From Pseudomonadales bacterium (lineage in GTDB: Bacteria > Pseudomonadota > Gammaproteobacteria > Pseudomonadales > Azotimanducaceae), in assembly GCA_028285415.1 (NCBI GenBank), contig JANQPF010000013.1, forward strand, positions 145,527 to 209,526: a DNA stretch of 64,000 nucleotides, in the 5' to 3' direction. Of the stretch, positions 9,174 through 19,378 are shown piece after piece (the first letter of the stretch is position 1; each line of letters starts with the position of its first letter). The notes under the pieces are model-generated. The model was not told where the DNA came from. It did no database searches and saw only the letters and a list, made by a program, of their open reading frames with translations. The position numbers and the translations under genes are program-made.

Positions 9174-10268
9174 ATGCCGCTCACCGAATCCATGGTCAGC
9201 AAGCTGGCCGGTCTGAACGATCGCTTTGAAGAAGTCTCGGCGCTGCTCTCGGACCCCGAAGTCATGAGCGATCGTGAAAAGTTCACCAGTTTGTCGCGGG
9301 AGTTTTCGGAACTCGAGCCGGTGGTGCTGTGCTACCGCAAGGTCGAGAAACTCGAAGCGGACCTGACAGACAGCCGCGCGCTCCTGGAAGAGGACGACGC
9401 GGAGATGCGGGCGCTGGCGGAAGAAGACATCGCGGAAACGCTGGGTGAGCTCGAGGGGTTAGAGGCTGAGTTGCAGAAACTTCTGCTGCCGAGAGATCCC
9501 AACGACCACTCCAACGTCTATCTGGAAATACGCGCGGGCACGGGCGGCGACGAAGCGGCCATATTTTCCGGCGACCTTTTCCGCATGTACAGCAAGTACG
9601 CCGAGTCGAAAGGCTGGCGCGTGGAAGTACTGAACGAAAGACCGGGAGAGCACGGCGGCTTCAAGGAAATCATCTCCCGCATCGACGGCAGCGACGTTTA
9701 CAGCCAGCTCAAATTCGAGTCCGGAGCGCACCGCGTACAGCGTGTGCCTGAAACGGAGTCTCAGGGACGCATCCACACTTCCGCCTGCACGGTTGCCATC
9801 ATGCCCGAGGTGGACGAAATCGATTCCATCGAGATCGACAAAAAGGATATCCGCGAAGATACGTTCCGAGCCTCAGGCGCCGGAGGACAGCACGTCAACA
9901 AGACCGACAGCGCCATCCGCCTCACCCATCTGCCAACCGGCACCGTCGTAGAATGTCAGGACGAACGTTCACAGCATAAAAATCGCGCCCGGGCCATGTC
10001 GCTCCTGCAGGCGAAACTCCTGGACGCCGCGCGCAGCGCTCAGGAGAGCGAGCAGGCTGAGAATCGTCGCCAGCTCGTCGGCTCAGGCGATCGCTCCGAG
10101 CGCATTCGGACTTACAACTTTCCTCAGGGTCGCGTGACGGACCATCGCATCAACCTCACGCTGTACAAACTTGACGAGGTTATCGAAGGTGCATTGGACA
10201 ACGTCGTCGAACCGCTGATACAGGAACATCAGGCAGACCTTCTCAAAGAACTCGGTGCTGAAGCATGA
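9174..10268 (+). CDS. prfA: Peptide chain release factor 1
   Basis: Ends translation at UAA and UAG. The RF1-type codon-recognition tripeptide Pro-Glu-Thr is at residues 192-194 ([14 protein letters not shown]) and the GGQ peptidyl-transferase motif at 237-239 ([14 protein letters not shown]). 364 residues. The gene overlaps prmC, which encodes the methylase of the GGQ glutamine (Gln239), by 4 nt (10265-10268). Confidence 0.98.
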   Translation: MPLTESMVSKLAGLNDRFEEVSALLSDPEVMSDREKFTSLSREFSELEPVVLCYRKVEKLEADLTDSRALLEEDDAEMRALAEEDIAETLGELEGLEAELQKLLLPRDPNDHSNVYLEIRAGTGGDEAAIFSGDLFRMYSKYAESKGWRVEVLNERPGEHGGFKEIISRIDGSDVYSQLKFESGAHRVQRVPETESQGRIHTSACTVAIMPEVDEIDSIEIDKKDIREDTFRASGAGGQHVNKTDSAIRLTHLPTGTVVECQDERSQHKNRARAMSLLQAKLLDAARSAQESEQAENRRQLVGSGDRSERIRTYNFPQGRVTDHRINLTLYKLDEVIEGALDNVVEPLIQEHQADLLKELGAEA

Positions 10269-11068
10269 CCACCCTGGCGGGCTGGCTTGAGTCGGTCGCT
10301 GATCTGCCGCGCCTGGAGCGCGAGCTCCTGCTTGGCGCAACGCTCAATCTATCACGCGCGCAGATCATCGCGTTTCCGGAGACGCGGATACCCGACGAGC
10401 GGGCGGTGGCGCTCGCTGATGGCGCCACGGCGCTGCGCAACGGCACCCCGATCGCCTACCTCCTCGGCGAGTGGGAATTCTGGGGGTTGCCTTTCACGGT
10501 CAGCCCCGCCGTGTTGATTCCACGCCCGGAAACTGAACTCCTGGTGGAACTGGCCCTGGAAGCGGCACCCATCGACGCCGCGGTTCTCGAGCTGGGCACC
10601 GGCAGCGGAGCCATTGCGGTGGCGCTTGCCAGCGAGCGTCCCGACTTCACAGTGACCGCTCTGGACGCATCCCCGGGCGCACTCGAAGTTGCCCGTCACA
10701 ACGGACTGCGCCATCAGGCGGACGTACGCTGGCTCGAGAGCCACTGGTATGACAACCTGCCGGCAGGCGAACGCTACGACGTCATCGTCGCAAATCCCCC
10801 TTACATTGCAGCCAACGATCCGCATCTACCGGCATTGGCCGCAGAGCCTGCAAGCGCGCTGGTTGCCGGTGAGGATGGCCTCGACGATATCCGCCACATC
10901 GCTGCAAACGCCGCGAGCCGGCTGCATCCGCGCGGCTGTCTCATCGTCGAGCACGGTTACGACCAGGCTCAGCGCGTGCGCAAAATTTTCGCCGGCGCGG
11001 GGTTGGAGCACGTTCGCTCTCACAGGGATCTGGCCGGTATCGAACGGGCGACCATGGGCCATCGGTGA
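10265..11068 (+). CDS. prmC: Release factor glutamine methyltransferase PrmC
   Basis: SAM-dependent N5-glutamine methylase of RF1 and RF2. The SAM loop [13 protein letters not shown] (residues 109-121) and the substrate-binding NPPY (177-180) are present, plus the upstream PRPETE motif (86-91). 267 residues (277 in E. coli). Overlaps prfA at its start and the next gene at its end (TGATG), so all four genes from hemA look like one operon. Confidence 0.97.
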   Translation: MTTLAGWLESVADLPRLERELLLGATLNLSRAQIIAFPETRIPDERAVALADGATALRNGTPIAYLLGEWEFWGLPFTVSPAVLIPRPETELLVELALEAAPIDAAVLELGTGSGAIAVALASERPDFTVTALDASPGALEVARHNGLRHQADVRWLESHWYDNLPAGERYDVIVANPPYIAANDPHLPALAAEPASALVAGEDGLDDIRHIAANAASRLHPRGCLIVEHGYDQAQRVRKIFAGAGLEHVRSHRDLAGIERATMGHR

Positions 11069-11811
11069 TGGAAGACGAAGAGCTCCTGCGCTACTCGCGT
11101 CAAATCATGCTGCCGGATGTGGACGTGGCCGGCCAGGAAACGCTTGGCGGTGCGCATGTGCTCATCGTGGGCGTTGGCGGCCTGGGCTCACCTGCGGCCC
11201 TTTATCTGGCCGCCGCCGGAGTGGGACGCTTGACCCTGTGTGATGATGACACCGTCGATCTGTCCAATCTGCAACGGCAGGTGGCGCACGGCACCGCGGA
11301 CATCGGCACCAACAAAGCGATATCCGCCGCCGCTTCCCTGCGTGAAATCAATCCGCATACCCGGGTTGAGACGGTAGAAACCCGCCTCGATGCCGCGGCG
11401 CTGGCAACGTTGCTGCAAACCGTCGACCTGGTGCTCGACTGCACCGACAATTTCAACGCCCGCTACGACATCAACGATACCTGCTGGGCAGCCGGCGTGC
11501 CGGTGGTGTCGGGAGCTGCGATCCGCTGGGAGGGCCAGGTTGCCGTGTTTGATCCACGCGAGCCCGATGCACCCTGCTATCGATGCCTGTATGCCGAAGG
11601 CAACGATCAGGCGCTCAACTGTGCAGAAAACGGCGTCATTGCACCGCTGGTTGGGATCATCGGCACCTGCCAGGCGCTGGAGGCGCTAAAACTCCTGCTC
11701 GGTACCGGCGAGTCGCTGGCCGGGCGAGTCATTTACTTCGACGGTAAGTACGCGGAATGGCGCAGCCTCAAACTGCAGCGGCGTCCCGACTGTCCGATCT
11801 GTGGCGGTTGA
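11068..11811 (+). CDS. moeB: Molybdopterin-synthase adenylyltransferase MoeB / ThiF-HesA family
   Basis: E1-like enzyme that adenylates the C-terminal glycine of a small sulfur carrier (MoaD, or ThiS). From the ATG, 247 residues: nucleotide loop [17 protein letters not shown] (31-47), DLSNLQRQ (64-71), and two zinc-binding CxxC pairs (Cys170/Cys173 and Cys242/Cys245); Cys185 lies where ThiF has its conserved cysteine. Length and zinc ligands fit MoeB best, but no molybdopterin or thiamine gene is nearby, so ThiF-like use is possible. The 3' end overlaps the convergent lipB by 44 bp. Confidence 0.9.
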   Translation: MEDEELLRYSRQIMLPDVDVAGQETLGGAHVLIVGVGGLGSPAALYLAAAGVGRLTLCDDDTVDLSNLQRQVAHGTADIGTNKAISAAASLREINPHTRVETVETRLDAAALATLLQTVDLVLDCTDNFNARYDINDTCWAAGVPVVSGAAIRWEGQVAVFDPREPDAPCYRCLYAEGNDQALNCAENGVIAPLVGIIGTCQALEALKLLLGTGESLAGRVIYFDGKYAEWRSLKLQRRPDCPICGG

Positions 11812-12418
11812 GCTGGTAGTACTCGAGCAGTTCCTCGAGGAGTTCCCGCCTGACCTTTTCGATGTCCACTTCCGCAAACTGGGACATGTCGGTCACTTCT
11901 ACTCCGAAAAGACCGCAGGGGTTGATTCGCGAAAAGGGTTCGAGGTCCATGTCGACGTTCAGGCTGAGCCCGTGATAAGAGCACCCGCGCCTGACGCGCA
12001 ACCCCAGTGAGCCAATTTTGTTCCCGTCGACATATACGCCGGGCGCATCCGCCCGAGGTTTTCCAGGAATGCCATATCGGGCCACCGTATTTGCCATCGC
12101 AACTTCGATGCCGGTGACAAGATCTCGAACACCAAGCTTCATGCGGCGGAGATCAAACAGGAGGTAGCCCGTGATCTGCCCGGGGCCGTGATACGTAACC
12201 TGTCCACCCCGATCGGATTGCACCACCGGAATGTCGCCGGGAGCAAGAAGGTGCTCCGCTTTGCCCGCCTGCCCCTGGGTGAACACGGGATCGTGCTCTG
12301 TGAACCAGATTTCATCAACGGTATCGGCATTCCGTTCGGCGGTGAACGCCTGCATTTTCTCGAACACCGGCGTATAGCTCGTGCGCCCCAGATCTCGAAT
12401 GATGACGGAGCGCCTCAC
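11768..12418 (-). CDS. lipB: Octanoyl-[acyl carrier protein]:protein transferase LipB
   Basis: Moves the octanoyl group from ACP to lipoyl domains of 2-oxoacid dehydrogenases and GcvH. Catalytic Lys134 ([12 protein letters not shown]) and Cys168 ([11 protein letters not shown]) are both present, as is the [12 protein letters not shown] signature (70-81). 216 residues. It overlaps ybeD by 4 nt. LipA, which inserts the sulfurs, is not next to it, unlike in many relatives. Confidence 0.97.
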   Translation of the reverse strand: MRRSVIIRDLGRTSYTPVFEKMQAFTAERNADTVDEIWFTEHDPVFTQGQAGKAEHLLAPGDIPVVQSDRGGQVTYHGPGQITGYLLFDLRRMKLGVRDLVTGIEVAMANTVARYGIPGKPRADAPGVYVDGNKIGSLGLRVRRGCSYHGLSLNVDMDLEPFSRINPCGLFGVEVTDMSQFAEVDIEKVRRELLEELLEYYQLNRHRSDSRDAAAV

Positions 12419-12675
12419 AAGACCATTCTCACGCTGCCCAGCGACATGAGGTCCTGGTGCAGCGCTTTCAGCTGCGCCTCACCCGTGGCAACAATTCGCA
12501 CGCGAACCGACTGATAGTTGCCGTTGCGGCTTTCACGGGTGTTCACCTGATCCGGCGTGACTTCCGGCGCGTGCCGACGCACAACCTCCAGAATCTCTAC
12601 GACGCTGTCCGCGGTCGTATCCCCGATGATTTTGATCGGGTAGTCGCAGGGGAATTCAATCTGCGGCGCGTCCAC
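12415..12675 (-). CDS. ybeD: YbeD family protein (DUF493)
   Basis: Small 86-residue ACT-like protein of the YbeD/DUF493 family ([20 protein letters not shown]...[19 protein letters not shown]...GSVRMVL). Its function is not established; it almost always lies between dacA and lipB, as here, with only 3 bp to dacA and a 4-nt overlap with lipB. Confidence 0.93.
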   Translation of the reverse strand: MDAPQIEFPCDYPIKIIGDTTADSVVEILEVVRRHAPEVTPDQVNTRESRNGNYQSVRVRIVATGEAQLKALHQDLMSLGSVRMVL

Positions 12676-12678
12676 CTT

Positions 12679-13881
12679 TCACTCACCGCTGAAGAGTGAG
12701 GCGAAGAAGAGTGTCAGAAAGTCGCCCATACGGCTGAAAATACCAGCTTCGGGGGCATCTTCCAGCGCAATGAGCGGCGCAGAGTAAATAATCTCGTCGT
12801 TCAGCCGCAGCTTGAGCTCGCCGACCTCGTCGCCTTTGCTCAGTGGCGCTTCGAGCACCTTCGGCACAACCATCTCCGCCTGTATGTCGTTGTAGTAGCC
12901 ACGCGGGAAGGTCACGGTAACGTCTTCTGCCACACCAAGACTGAGGGTTTCCGCCTCTCCGTAGAAGATCTCCTGCTCTTTCAGCATGACCTCAGCCGCA
13001 TAGAGCGACTGAGTTTCGTAGTAGCGGAAGCCATAGGACAACAGCTTCTGGCTTTCGCGCATGCGTGCCTCGTCGCTGTCCGTCCCCATGACCACAGAGA
13101 TGAGACGCATGCCCTGACGGACGGCCGACGCCACCAGACAGTAACCGGCGTCGCTGGTATAGCCGGTCTTCACACCGTCGACCGTGCGATCGCGCCACAG
13201 GAGCTTATTGCGGTTGGGCTGCTCTATGTCGTTGTAGGTGTAAGAGCGATCGGAATAAACGGCATACTGGTCAGGGAACCGCGCAATCAGATCACGCGTC
13301 AGGAGCGCCAGATCCCAGGCTGAGGAATAGTGTTCCGAGTCCGGCAGTCCCGTGGAATTCATGAAGTGCGTGTTGGTCATGCCCAGCACGGCCGCCTGCT
13401 GGTTCATCATGTTGGCGAATGCCGCTTCGCTACCGCCCATGTGTTCAGCCAGCGCCACGCTCGCGTCATTACCCGACTGTATGATGATGCCTTTGAGCAA
13501 GTCCCCAACCTGCACCTTGCGCCCTTCGCGGATGAACATTTTCGAACCACCCGTTCGCCAGGCGTTTACGCTGACCAGCACCTCATCCGCTTCGGTCATC
13601 CTGCCGGCATCAATCTCCTGCTCGGCAAGGTAGGCGGTCATGATCTTGGTGAGACTGGCTGGCGGGTTGCGCTCATGCGCATTGTGTTCGACGAGCACTT
13701 TCTGCGAGGCGGCATCAATGAGGAGATAGGAGGAGGCCGCCACCTCCGGCGCCGGCGGGATGATCGGCGCCGCCGCCCGCACTGGAGCCGCGGCGACGAG
13801 CAGGGAACAGCAGAACGCCGCCGCAAACATGCCGGCAGCAAAATTTCGATTTGCGGCTTTCCGCTGGGGACGCTCTACCAT
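12679..13881 (-). CDS. dacA: D-alanyl-D-alanine carboxypeptidase (PBP5/6 family)
   Basis: Periplasmic membrane-anchored DD-carboxypeptidase that trims peptidoglycan pentapeptides. From the ATG at 13881 (preceded by AAGGA) it has 400 residues: signal peptide ending in VRA-AAP, SLTK active site (Ser76-Lys79), SGN (136-138), KTG (238-240), then the C-terminal beta domain and a hydrophobic/amphipathic C-terminal anchor (FLTLFFASLF). A longer start at 13923 gives 414 residues and is less convincing because the signal would begin late. Confidence 0.95.
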   Translation of the reverse strand: MVERPQRKAANRNFAAGMFAAAFCCSLLVAAAPVRAAAPIIPPAPEVAASSYLLIDAASQKVLVEHNAHERNPPASLTKIMTAYLAEQEIDAGRMTEADEVLVSVNAWRTGGSKMFIREGRKVQVGDLLKGIIIQSGNDASVALAEHMGGSEAAFANMMNQQAAVLGMTNTHFMNSTGLPDSEHYSSAWDLALLTRDLIARFPDQYAVYSDRSYTYNDIEQPNRNKLLWRDRTVDGVKTGYTSDAGYCLVASAVRQGMRLISVVMGTDSDEARMRESQKLLSYGFRYYETQSLYAAEVMLKEQEIFYGEAETLSLGVAEDVTVTFPRGYYNDIQAEMVVPKVLEAPLSKGDEVGELKLRLNDEIIYSAPLIALEDAPEAGIFSRMGDFLTLFFASLFSGE

Positions 13882-13940
13882 GAACAGCGCGTTCCTTAAG
13901 ACATAAAAGGGCAATCTTAACATTCTGAACTCGGGGCTCC

Positions 13941-14726
13941 CTAGCGGGGCGAAGTGGGGATCAAATGCGGTTTACCGTAGTCCGCGGCCTGCAGCAGCGT
14001 CTGCACTCTTTCGAGATCTTCGCCTGCCGCCACGGGACCGAGGCGCACGCGGTAAAAGTTGTCTGTCGGAACCTTAACGACCACGCCACGGAATCCGGTC
14101 AACTCCTGCAGTTCACGCTGGAGGCGGTCCGCCCGTTCGAGTTCGCTGAACGCCCCCGCCTGCACCATGTACAGCTGAGGCGCGACCCGCTCGGGCTCCA
14201 GCACCTCAACGCGCACCCGACTCGTCCCCTGGTTGTGAAAGCCGAGTTTCACGGCAGCGGCGTAGGAGAGATCGATGATACGGTCGCTCACGAACGGGCC
14301 ACGATCGTTGACTTTGACGACGGTACTTTTGCCGTTACTGAGGTTCGTGACTTTCACATAGGTCGGCAGCGGCAGATGACGATGCGCTGCGGTCAGCTTG
14401 TAGATGTCGAACGGTTCGCCGCTGGACGTGTCGCGGCCGTGGAACTTGGTTCCGTACCAGGAAGCAATCCCCTCCTGATAAAACCCCTTGGCACTGTCCA
14501 TTACCCGGTATGACTTGCCGAAGACCGTGTATACCGGGCCGTTACCCCGCTTGCTGCGCGGCTCATCCTGCACCTTCGGGTCCGGAATGCGTTCGAGGCG
14601 GGCAATCAGGTCACCCGACAGACGGGGCGCTGCGTCGACGGGACCCGGACTCCGCTTGACCGGGCTCTGATAGGCACAAGCCGTAGTTAAAAGAACAGGC
14701 AGCAGAATCAGGATCCGCATGAGCAT
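13941..14726 (-). CDS. rlpA: RlpA family septal-ring lytic transglycosylase lipoprotein
   Basis: Outer-membrane lipoprotein that cleaves peptidoglycan lacking stem peptides in Pseudomonas. Lipidation is predicted at Cys17 (LLTTACAYQS). The double-psi beta-barrel domain runs from GIASWYGTKFHGRDTSSGE through VKVNDRGPFVSDRIIDLS, and a C-terminal SPOR domain (LYMVQAGAFSELERADRL...RVRLGPVAAGEDLERV) should bind denuded septal glycan. 261 residues, 2 bp from mltB. Confidence 0.95.
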   Translation of the reverse strand: MLMRILILLPVLLTTACAYQSPVKRSPGPVDAAPRLSGDLIARLERIPDPKVQDEPRSKRGNGPVYTVFGKSYRVMDSAKGFYQEGIASWYGTKFHGRDTSSGEPFDIYKLTAAHRHLPLPTYVKVTNLSNGKSTVVKVNDRGPFVSDRIIDLSYAAAVKLGFHNQGTSRVRVEVLEPERVAPQLYMVQAGAFSELERADRLQRELQELTGFRGVVVKVPTDNFYRVRLGPVAAGEDLERVQTLLQAADYGKPHLIPTSPR

Positions 14727-14728
14727 CC

Positions 14729-15760
14729 TCAGCGTCCCACCACGGCGGCACCGCGGCGCGCCTTGATCGCCTGACTCAGCTCGTAGACCGCAAGCGCATA
14801 GAGGTGACTGTGGTTGTAGCGGGTGATGACGTAAAAGTCGTGCAGCGCCAGCCAGTATTCGATCCCGTCGCTACCCTCCAGCTTGAAGAGCGCAGCTTTC
14901 CGTTCGGCATCCAGTTCAGGAACCGCCACACCGCGCGCGCGGACATCTGCAACGCTATGCCGAAGTTTCAAGCCTTGGTTGACAAGATCATCCACGGCCT
15001 CATCCGATACCTCCAGGCGCACCGCAACAACGCCATCGCCGCGCCACTGATGGCGGGCAAAGTAGTTGGCAACGCTGCCTATGGCGTCATCAGCGTTGGC
15101 CCATATGTCGCGGAGACCATCGCCGTCGAAATCCACAGCGTAGTGCCTGTAGCTCGATGGTATGAACTGCCCGTAGCCCATGGCTCCGGCGTAGGAGCCG
15201 TAGAGGTCTGTGGGGTTTTTACCCTCTTCCCGGGCAAGCAGCAGAAATTCGGTCAATTCTTTGCGGAAAAACTTGGCCCGGGGTTCATAGTCGAACCCGA
15301 GCGTCGTCAGCGCGTCGAGCACCCGAAATCCACCCGTGATGTCTCCGTAGCGGGTTTCTATCCCGATGACGGCAACCACGTATTCGGGCGCCACGCCGTA
15401 GTGCTCGGCGGCAGCGGCAAGCGTCGCTTCGTGCTCCGCCCAGAAATCCACACCCCGAGCGATACGGTCGTCGTCCACCAGATGGGATTTGTAGCGGCCC
15501 CAGGTCCAGACCTTCTCCGCCGGGCGGGATATTCGATCGATGATGTCCTGGCGTTGCTGCACGCCGGCAAACAGGGTTTCGAGCGCCTGCGCGTCGAAAC
15601 CGTGCTCGGCGACGAGCGTTTGAATGTATTGCGCAACGTCGGCGCGGTCTCCGTAGGGTGTGGGATGCTCAGCTCCCGCTCCCGAGCAGGCCGCCAGCGC
15701 CGCTATCCACACCATCCGCCTGCAGGCGACTGCAATCGTTCGTCTCAAAGTATCAACCAA
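14729..15760 (-). CDS. mltB: Membrane-bound lytic murein transglycosylase B
   Basis: Cleaves glycan strands with formation of 1,6-anhydroMurNAc. A perfect lipobox LAAC places the lipidated Cys at residue 25. The catalytic Glu is Glu135 in VVAVIGIETRYGDITGG, and the family motif YAGAMGYGQFIPSSYRHYAVDFDGDG follows in two parts. 343 residues. Part of the rodA-mltB-rlpA-dacA cell-wall run. Confidence 0.96.
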   Translation of the reverse strand: MVDTLRRTIAVACRRMVWIAALAACSGAGAEHPTPYGDRADVAQYIQTLVAEHGFDAQALETLFAGVQQRQDIIDRISRPAEKVWTWGRYKSHLVDDDRIARGVDFWAEHEATLAAAAEHYGVAPEYVVAVIGIETRYGDITGGFRVLDALTTLGFDYEPRAKFFRKELTEFLLLAREEGKNPTDLYGSYAGAMGYGQFIPSSYRHYAVDFDGDGLRDIWANADDAIGSVANYFARHQWRGDGVVAVRLEVSDEAVDDLVNQGLKLRHSVADVRARGVAVPELDAERKAALFKLEGSDGIEYWLALHDFYVITRYNHSHLYALAVYELSQAIKARRGAAVVGR

Positions 15761-15793
15761 CGCTCGTAACTTCCTCTACTGCTCTCCGGTCAA

Positions 15794-16918
15794 CTACCAG
15801 GCCTTGTGCGTGCGTATGGCCATGACAATACCAAATCCGGCCATCAACGTAATCGCTGACGTGCCGCCATAGCTGACCAGGGGCAGTGGCACACCCACCA
15901 CCGGCAGAAGGCCGCTCACCATGGCAATGTTGACGAATACATAGACAAAAAACGTGAGAATTAGTGCACCAGAAAGGAGCCTGCCGAAGCTGCTCTCGGA
16001 GCTTGCCGCAAGGATGAGGCCGCGCAGGATCAGCAGCAGATACAGGATCACCAGCACGAGAAACCCGAGCAGGCCAAGCTCCTCGCCGACAACCGCAATG
16101 ATGAAGTCTGTCCGCGCTTCCGGCAGAAAATCGAGGTGGCTCTGGGTACCTTGCAACAGTCCCTTACCCCAGACCCCGCCAGATCCTATGGCCGTCGTCG
16201 ACTGTATGATGTTCCAGCCAGCCCCCAGGGGGTCGCTCTCGGGGTCGAACAACGTCAGGATGCGCTGACGCTGGTACTCCTGCAGCGTATACCAGAGCCC
16301 GGGCGCGGCGGCCGCGGCGGCAACCGAGGCGTAGGCAACCCAACGCCAGGGCAATCCGGCCAGCAACACGACCGCCAGCCCCGCACCGGCGACCAGAATA
16401 CCCGTGCCCAGGTCTGGTTGCGCAATGATGCAGCCGGCGGGTATCGCGACAATGGCAAGCGCCACGCACACATCCTTGAACGAGGGTGGTAGCGGACGGT
16501 CGTGGAAATACCACGCCACCGCCATGGGCACCGCAATCTTCATGAGCTCAGAAGGCTGAAACCGGATAATCCCCGGAATGTCCAGCCAGCGCTGTGACCC
16601 TTTGACCTTCACACCGAAGAGCAGCACCAGAATGAGGAGCACAACGCCGGCAACATAGACAATTGGCGCCCAGCGGGCATAAAAGTGCGGCGGTAGCTGT
16701 GCGGCCACCACGAGCGCAACAAAGGCCAGTCCCAGACGCAGGAGCTGCGCGCGAAACAGTGTCTCGCTGCCATCCACCGCGCTGTACAAAACACCGAGGC
16801 CGTACAGTAAGACCAGCAGAATGAGCGCCAGCATCAAAGGGTCGATATGCACGCTCTGCAACCAGCTGCCGCGATCGCGTTCGTGCTCCGGCAGGCTGCG
16901 TATGAAATCTCTTGCCAC
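15794..16918 (-). CDS. rodA: Peptidoglycan glycosyltransferase RodA (SEDS)
   Basis: Polytopic SEDS-family glycosyltransferase of the elongasome; partner of PBP2. 374 residues with about ten membrane spans; SEDS signatures include GSQRWLDIPGIIRFQPSELMK, AQPDLGTGILV and SYGGTSAITLMAGFGIVM. Starts 18 bp after mrdA ends. mreBCD is not in the window. Confidence 0.97.
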   Translation of the reverse strand: MARDFIRSLPEHERDRGSWLQSVHIDPLMLALILLVLLYGLGVLYSAVDGSETLFRAQLLRLGLAFVALVVAAQLPPHFYARWAPIVYVAGVVLLILVLLFGVKVKGSQRWLDIPGIIRFQPSELMKIAVPMAVAWYFHDRPLPPSFKDVCVALAIVAIPAGCIIAQPDLGTGILVAGAGLAVVLLAGLPWRWVAYASVAAAAAAPGLWYTLQEYQRQRILTLFDPESDPLGAGWNIIQSTTAIGSGGVWGKGLLQGTQSHLDFLPEARTDFIIAVVGEELGLLGFLVLVILYLLLILRGLILAASSESSFGRLLSGALILTFFVYVFVNIAMVSGLLPVVGVPLPLVSYGGTSAITLMAGFGIVMAIRTHKAW

Positions 16919-16935
16919 GCGTACTTCCCGATCGC

Positions 16936-18822
16936 CTAGTTACGGCTGGCCAGCTGCGGCAGCAGATACGCATCGGTGACCTGCCGCGCGATGGGTGCCG
17001 CCACGGAGCTGCCGCCGCCGCCGTTTTCCACCAGCACCGACAGCGCAATGACCGGCTCGTCCGCCGGTGCAAAGGCAATGAACCAGGCGTGTTTGCGGTT
17101 GAACTCCTCGAGCTCCTCCTCGTTGTATTCCTCACCCTGGCGAATTTCGACCACCTGAGCGGTGCCCGACTTGCCTGCCATGCGGTATGGGATGTCGCGG
17201 CCTATGTAGGCCCAGGCGGTGCCGTTCTGACGGAACCCCTGATTGCCACGGTGGACCACGTCTTCCATTGCATCCACCATGTTCTCCCAGTCTTCCGGCG
17301 TGGGTCCCGCAACCGCCGCCAGCGGCTGCGGCGGGTCTACTTCCGGCAGCGGCGCGTCGCTCGACAGGAGCATGCGCGGGCGCACCACCTCACCGCGATT
17401 GGCGAGCGTTGCCGCCACCACCGCCATCTGCATCGGCGTCACCAGGAGATCCCCCTGCCCGATGCCCATGTTGACCGAATCTCCCGGATACCAGATTTCA
17501 CCCTTGTAACCCTGTTTCCAGATGGGATCCGGCAGGAGTCCCGCGCTGGCGCCGGCAATGTCGACGCCAAGCTCGCTGCCAAAGCCGAACTGCGCCGCAA
17601 ACCCGACGAGAGACTCCACCGGCATACGCGTTGCCAGATCGTAGAAAAAGACGTTGGAGGAGCGGTATATGGCGCGGCGCAGATCCACCGTACCCTGACC
17701 GCCCGCGTTGTTGCGTGTCCACGCCCAGTCCCGGTAGATCCGTTCCTGTCCGGGCAGCTGGAAGTAGCCAATGTCCTCGATGGTCTCGTCCCAGGACATC
17801 ACATCGTTGACCAGCCCCGCCAGACCCACCACCGGCTTGAACGTCGACCCCGGCGCGTACTGTCCGTTGATCGCCCTGTTGAAGAGCGGTTTGTATATCG
17901 AGTGGCTGAGCTCCCCGAACTGGGCGCTCGACATGCCCGTAATGAAAAGGTTCGGGTCGTAGCCCGGGTTACTGACGAGTGCCAACACACCGCCCGAGCG
18001 CGGGTCGAGCGCAACGATGGCGCCTCGCCGTTCACCCAGGGCGGCCGTTGCCGCAATCTGCAGCCGGCCATCCAGATAAAGGCTGATGTTCTGTCCGGCA
18101 ATCGGTGGCTTGATGTCGAGCACCTGACGGATGCGCCCGTGGGCATCGGTTTCCACCTGCTGATAACCCACTTCACCGTGCAGCGAACGCTCGTAGTAGC
18201 GCTCCACGCCACGCTTGCCGACAAAACGGGTTGCACTGTAGGTGACGCTGTCGAGTGAGCGCAGGTCATCCTCGTTGATCCGCCGTACCGAACCCACCGC
18301 GTGCGCAAAAAGACTGCCATAGGGGTAGTTGCGCACCAACTCGTTGACGACCTCCACACCCGCAAACTTGTGACGATTCACCGCGAGCAGCGCTATTTCT
18401 TCTTCGGTAAGGGAACTGCGTAACGTCACCGGCTCGAACGGACGACGCTTTTCGGCCAGCCGCTTCTCAAACTCGCTGATGTCGGCCGGCGTAATGCTGA
18501 CGAGCTGACTCAACTGTTCGATCGTCGAACCAATGGTATCTATTCGCTCGGTTACCAGCGCCAGACTCGATGAGTCCCGGTTGTCCGCGAGCAGCTCACC
18601 CTGCCGGTCGAAAATCAGCCCGCGCGGCGGTGCCAGGGGCTGCACCTGGATACGGTTCTGATCGGAGCGGGTCTGGTAGGTTTCGAACTCCCAGATCTGC
18701 AGCTGCACGAAGCGCACGACCAAGAGCAGCAGCAGGACCGTCATGATCACGAAGAGCGTCATCGCGCGCCCGACAAACATCTGTTTTTCGCGCGCAGGAT
18801 CTTTTATCGACGAAACAACCAC
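16936..18822 (-). CDS. mrdA: Penicillin-binding protein 2 (MrdA)
   Basis: Class B transpeptidase for rod-shape elongation. A single N-terminal membrane anchor (TLFVIMTVLLLLLVVRFVQL, about residues 22-41), the pedestal domain, then the transpeptidase with STFK active site (Ser326-Lys329 in QYAPGSTFKP), the SSN motif in YRSSNVFFYDLA and the KSGTA motif (GKSGTAQVVE). 628 residues against 633 in E. coli. Co-directional with rlmH upstream across a 79-bp gap. Confidence 0.97.
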   Translation of the reverse strand: MVVSSIKDPAREKQMFVGRAMTLFVIMTVLLLLLVVRFVQLQIWEFETYQTRSDQNRIQVQPLAPPRGLIFDRQGELLADNRDSSSLALVTERIDTIGSTIEQLSQLVSITPADISEFEKRLAEKRRPFEPVTLRSSLTEEEIALLAVNRHKFAGVEVVNELVRNYPYGSLFAHAVGSVRRINEDDLRSLDSVTYSATRFVGKRGVERYYERSLHGEVGYQQVETDAHGRIRQVLDIKPPIAGQNISLYLDGRLQIAATAALGERRGAIVALDPRSGGVLALVSNPGYDPNLFITGMSSAQFGELSHSIYKPLFNRAINGQYAPGSTFKPVVGLAGLVNDVMSWDETIEDIGYFQLPGQERIYRDWAWTRNNAGGQGTVDLRRAIYRSSNVFFYDLATRMPVESLVGFAAQFGFGSELGVDIAGASAGLLPDPIWKQGYKGEIWYPGDSVNMGIGQGDLLVTPMQMAVVAATLANRGEVVRPRMLLSSDAPLPEVDPPQPLAAVAGPTPEDWENMVDAMEDVVHRGNQGFRQNGTAWAYIGRDIPYRMAGKSGTAQVVEIRQGEEYNEEELEEFNRKHAWFIAFAPADEPVIALSVLVENGGGGSSVAAPIARQVTDAYLLPQLASRN

Positions 18823-18901
18823 GTTGCTACATATCGCCTAGTTCAATGCTCTGAAGGATACGTTCATTCGGAAATCCTCGTCCGAACTCCAATCACGAAT
18901 A

Positions 18902-19366
18902 TCAGTCCCGGTGGTACGGATGTCCGGCGCTGATCGACCAGGCCCGATACAGCGCCTCGGCAACGATGACCCTGACCAGATAGTGGGGAAAGGTCAGCGC
19001 TGAGAGAGACAGCGTTTCATCCGCTCGCTGAATTATAGCCGGTGCAAGACCGTCGGCACCGCCCACGCAGACGACCACATCGCGCCCCTGCATGCGCCAA
19101 TTATCCATTTTCCGGGCCAGCTGTTCACTACTCACGACACGTCCGCCTTCATCCAGCGCCACCACCCAGTCCGTGGGACGTATTTGCGCAAGCATCTTGT
19201 CGCCTTCTCGGGAAACATAGCGGGCGGCATCTCCCTGATGCCTGGGCGCGGGAATTTCAATGAGTTGCAGGGCGGTTTCGCGAGGCATGCGGCGGGCGTA
19301 CTCCTCGTAGCCCGAGCGCACCCACCCCGGGGCTTTGCTCCCCACCGAGACGAGCTTGATTTTCAC
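18902..19366 (-). CDS. rlmH: 23S rRNA pseudouridine-1915 N3-methyltransferase RlmH
   Basis: SPOUT-class methylase that modifies pseudouridine 1915 in helix 69 of 23S rRNA. 154 residues (155 in E. coli). The SAM-binding knot motif VVCVGGADGLAP and the C-terminal LTFPHYLVRVIVAEALYRAWSI segment with HPYHRD terminus are typical. Lies 12 bp after rsfS, the widespread rsfS-rlmH pair. Confidence 0.97.
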   Translation of the reverse strand: MKIKLVSVGSKAPGWVRSGYEEYARRMPRETALQLIEIPAPRHQGDAARYVSREGDKMLAQIRPTDWVVALDEGGRVVSSEQLARKMDNWRMQGRDVVVCVGGADGLAPAIIQRADETLSLSALTFPHYLVRVIVAEALYRAWSISAGHPYHRD

Positions 19367-19378
19367 GACATCGACTGA

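Noticed and set aside
16912..18258. Long plus-strand open frame opposite mrdA
   Set aside because: Arg/His-rich antisense translation of a clear PBP2 gene with no recognisable domain; usual in GC-rich DNA.
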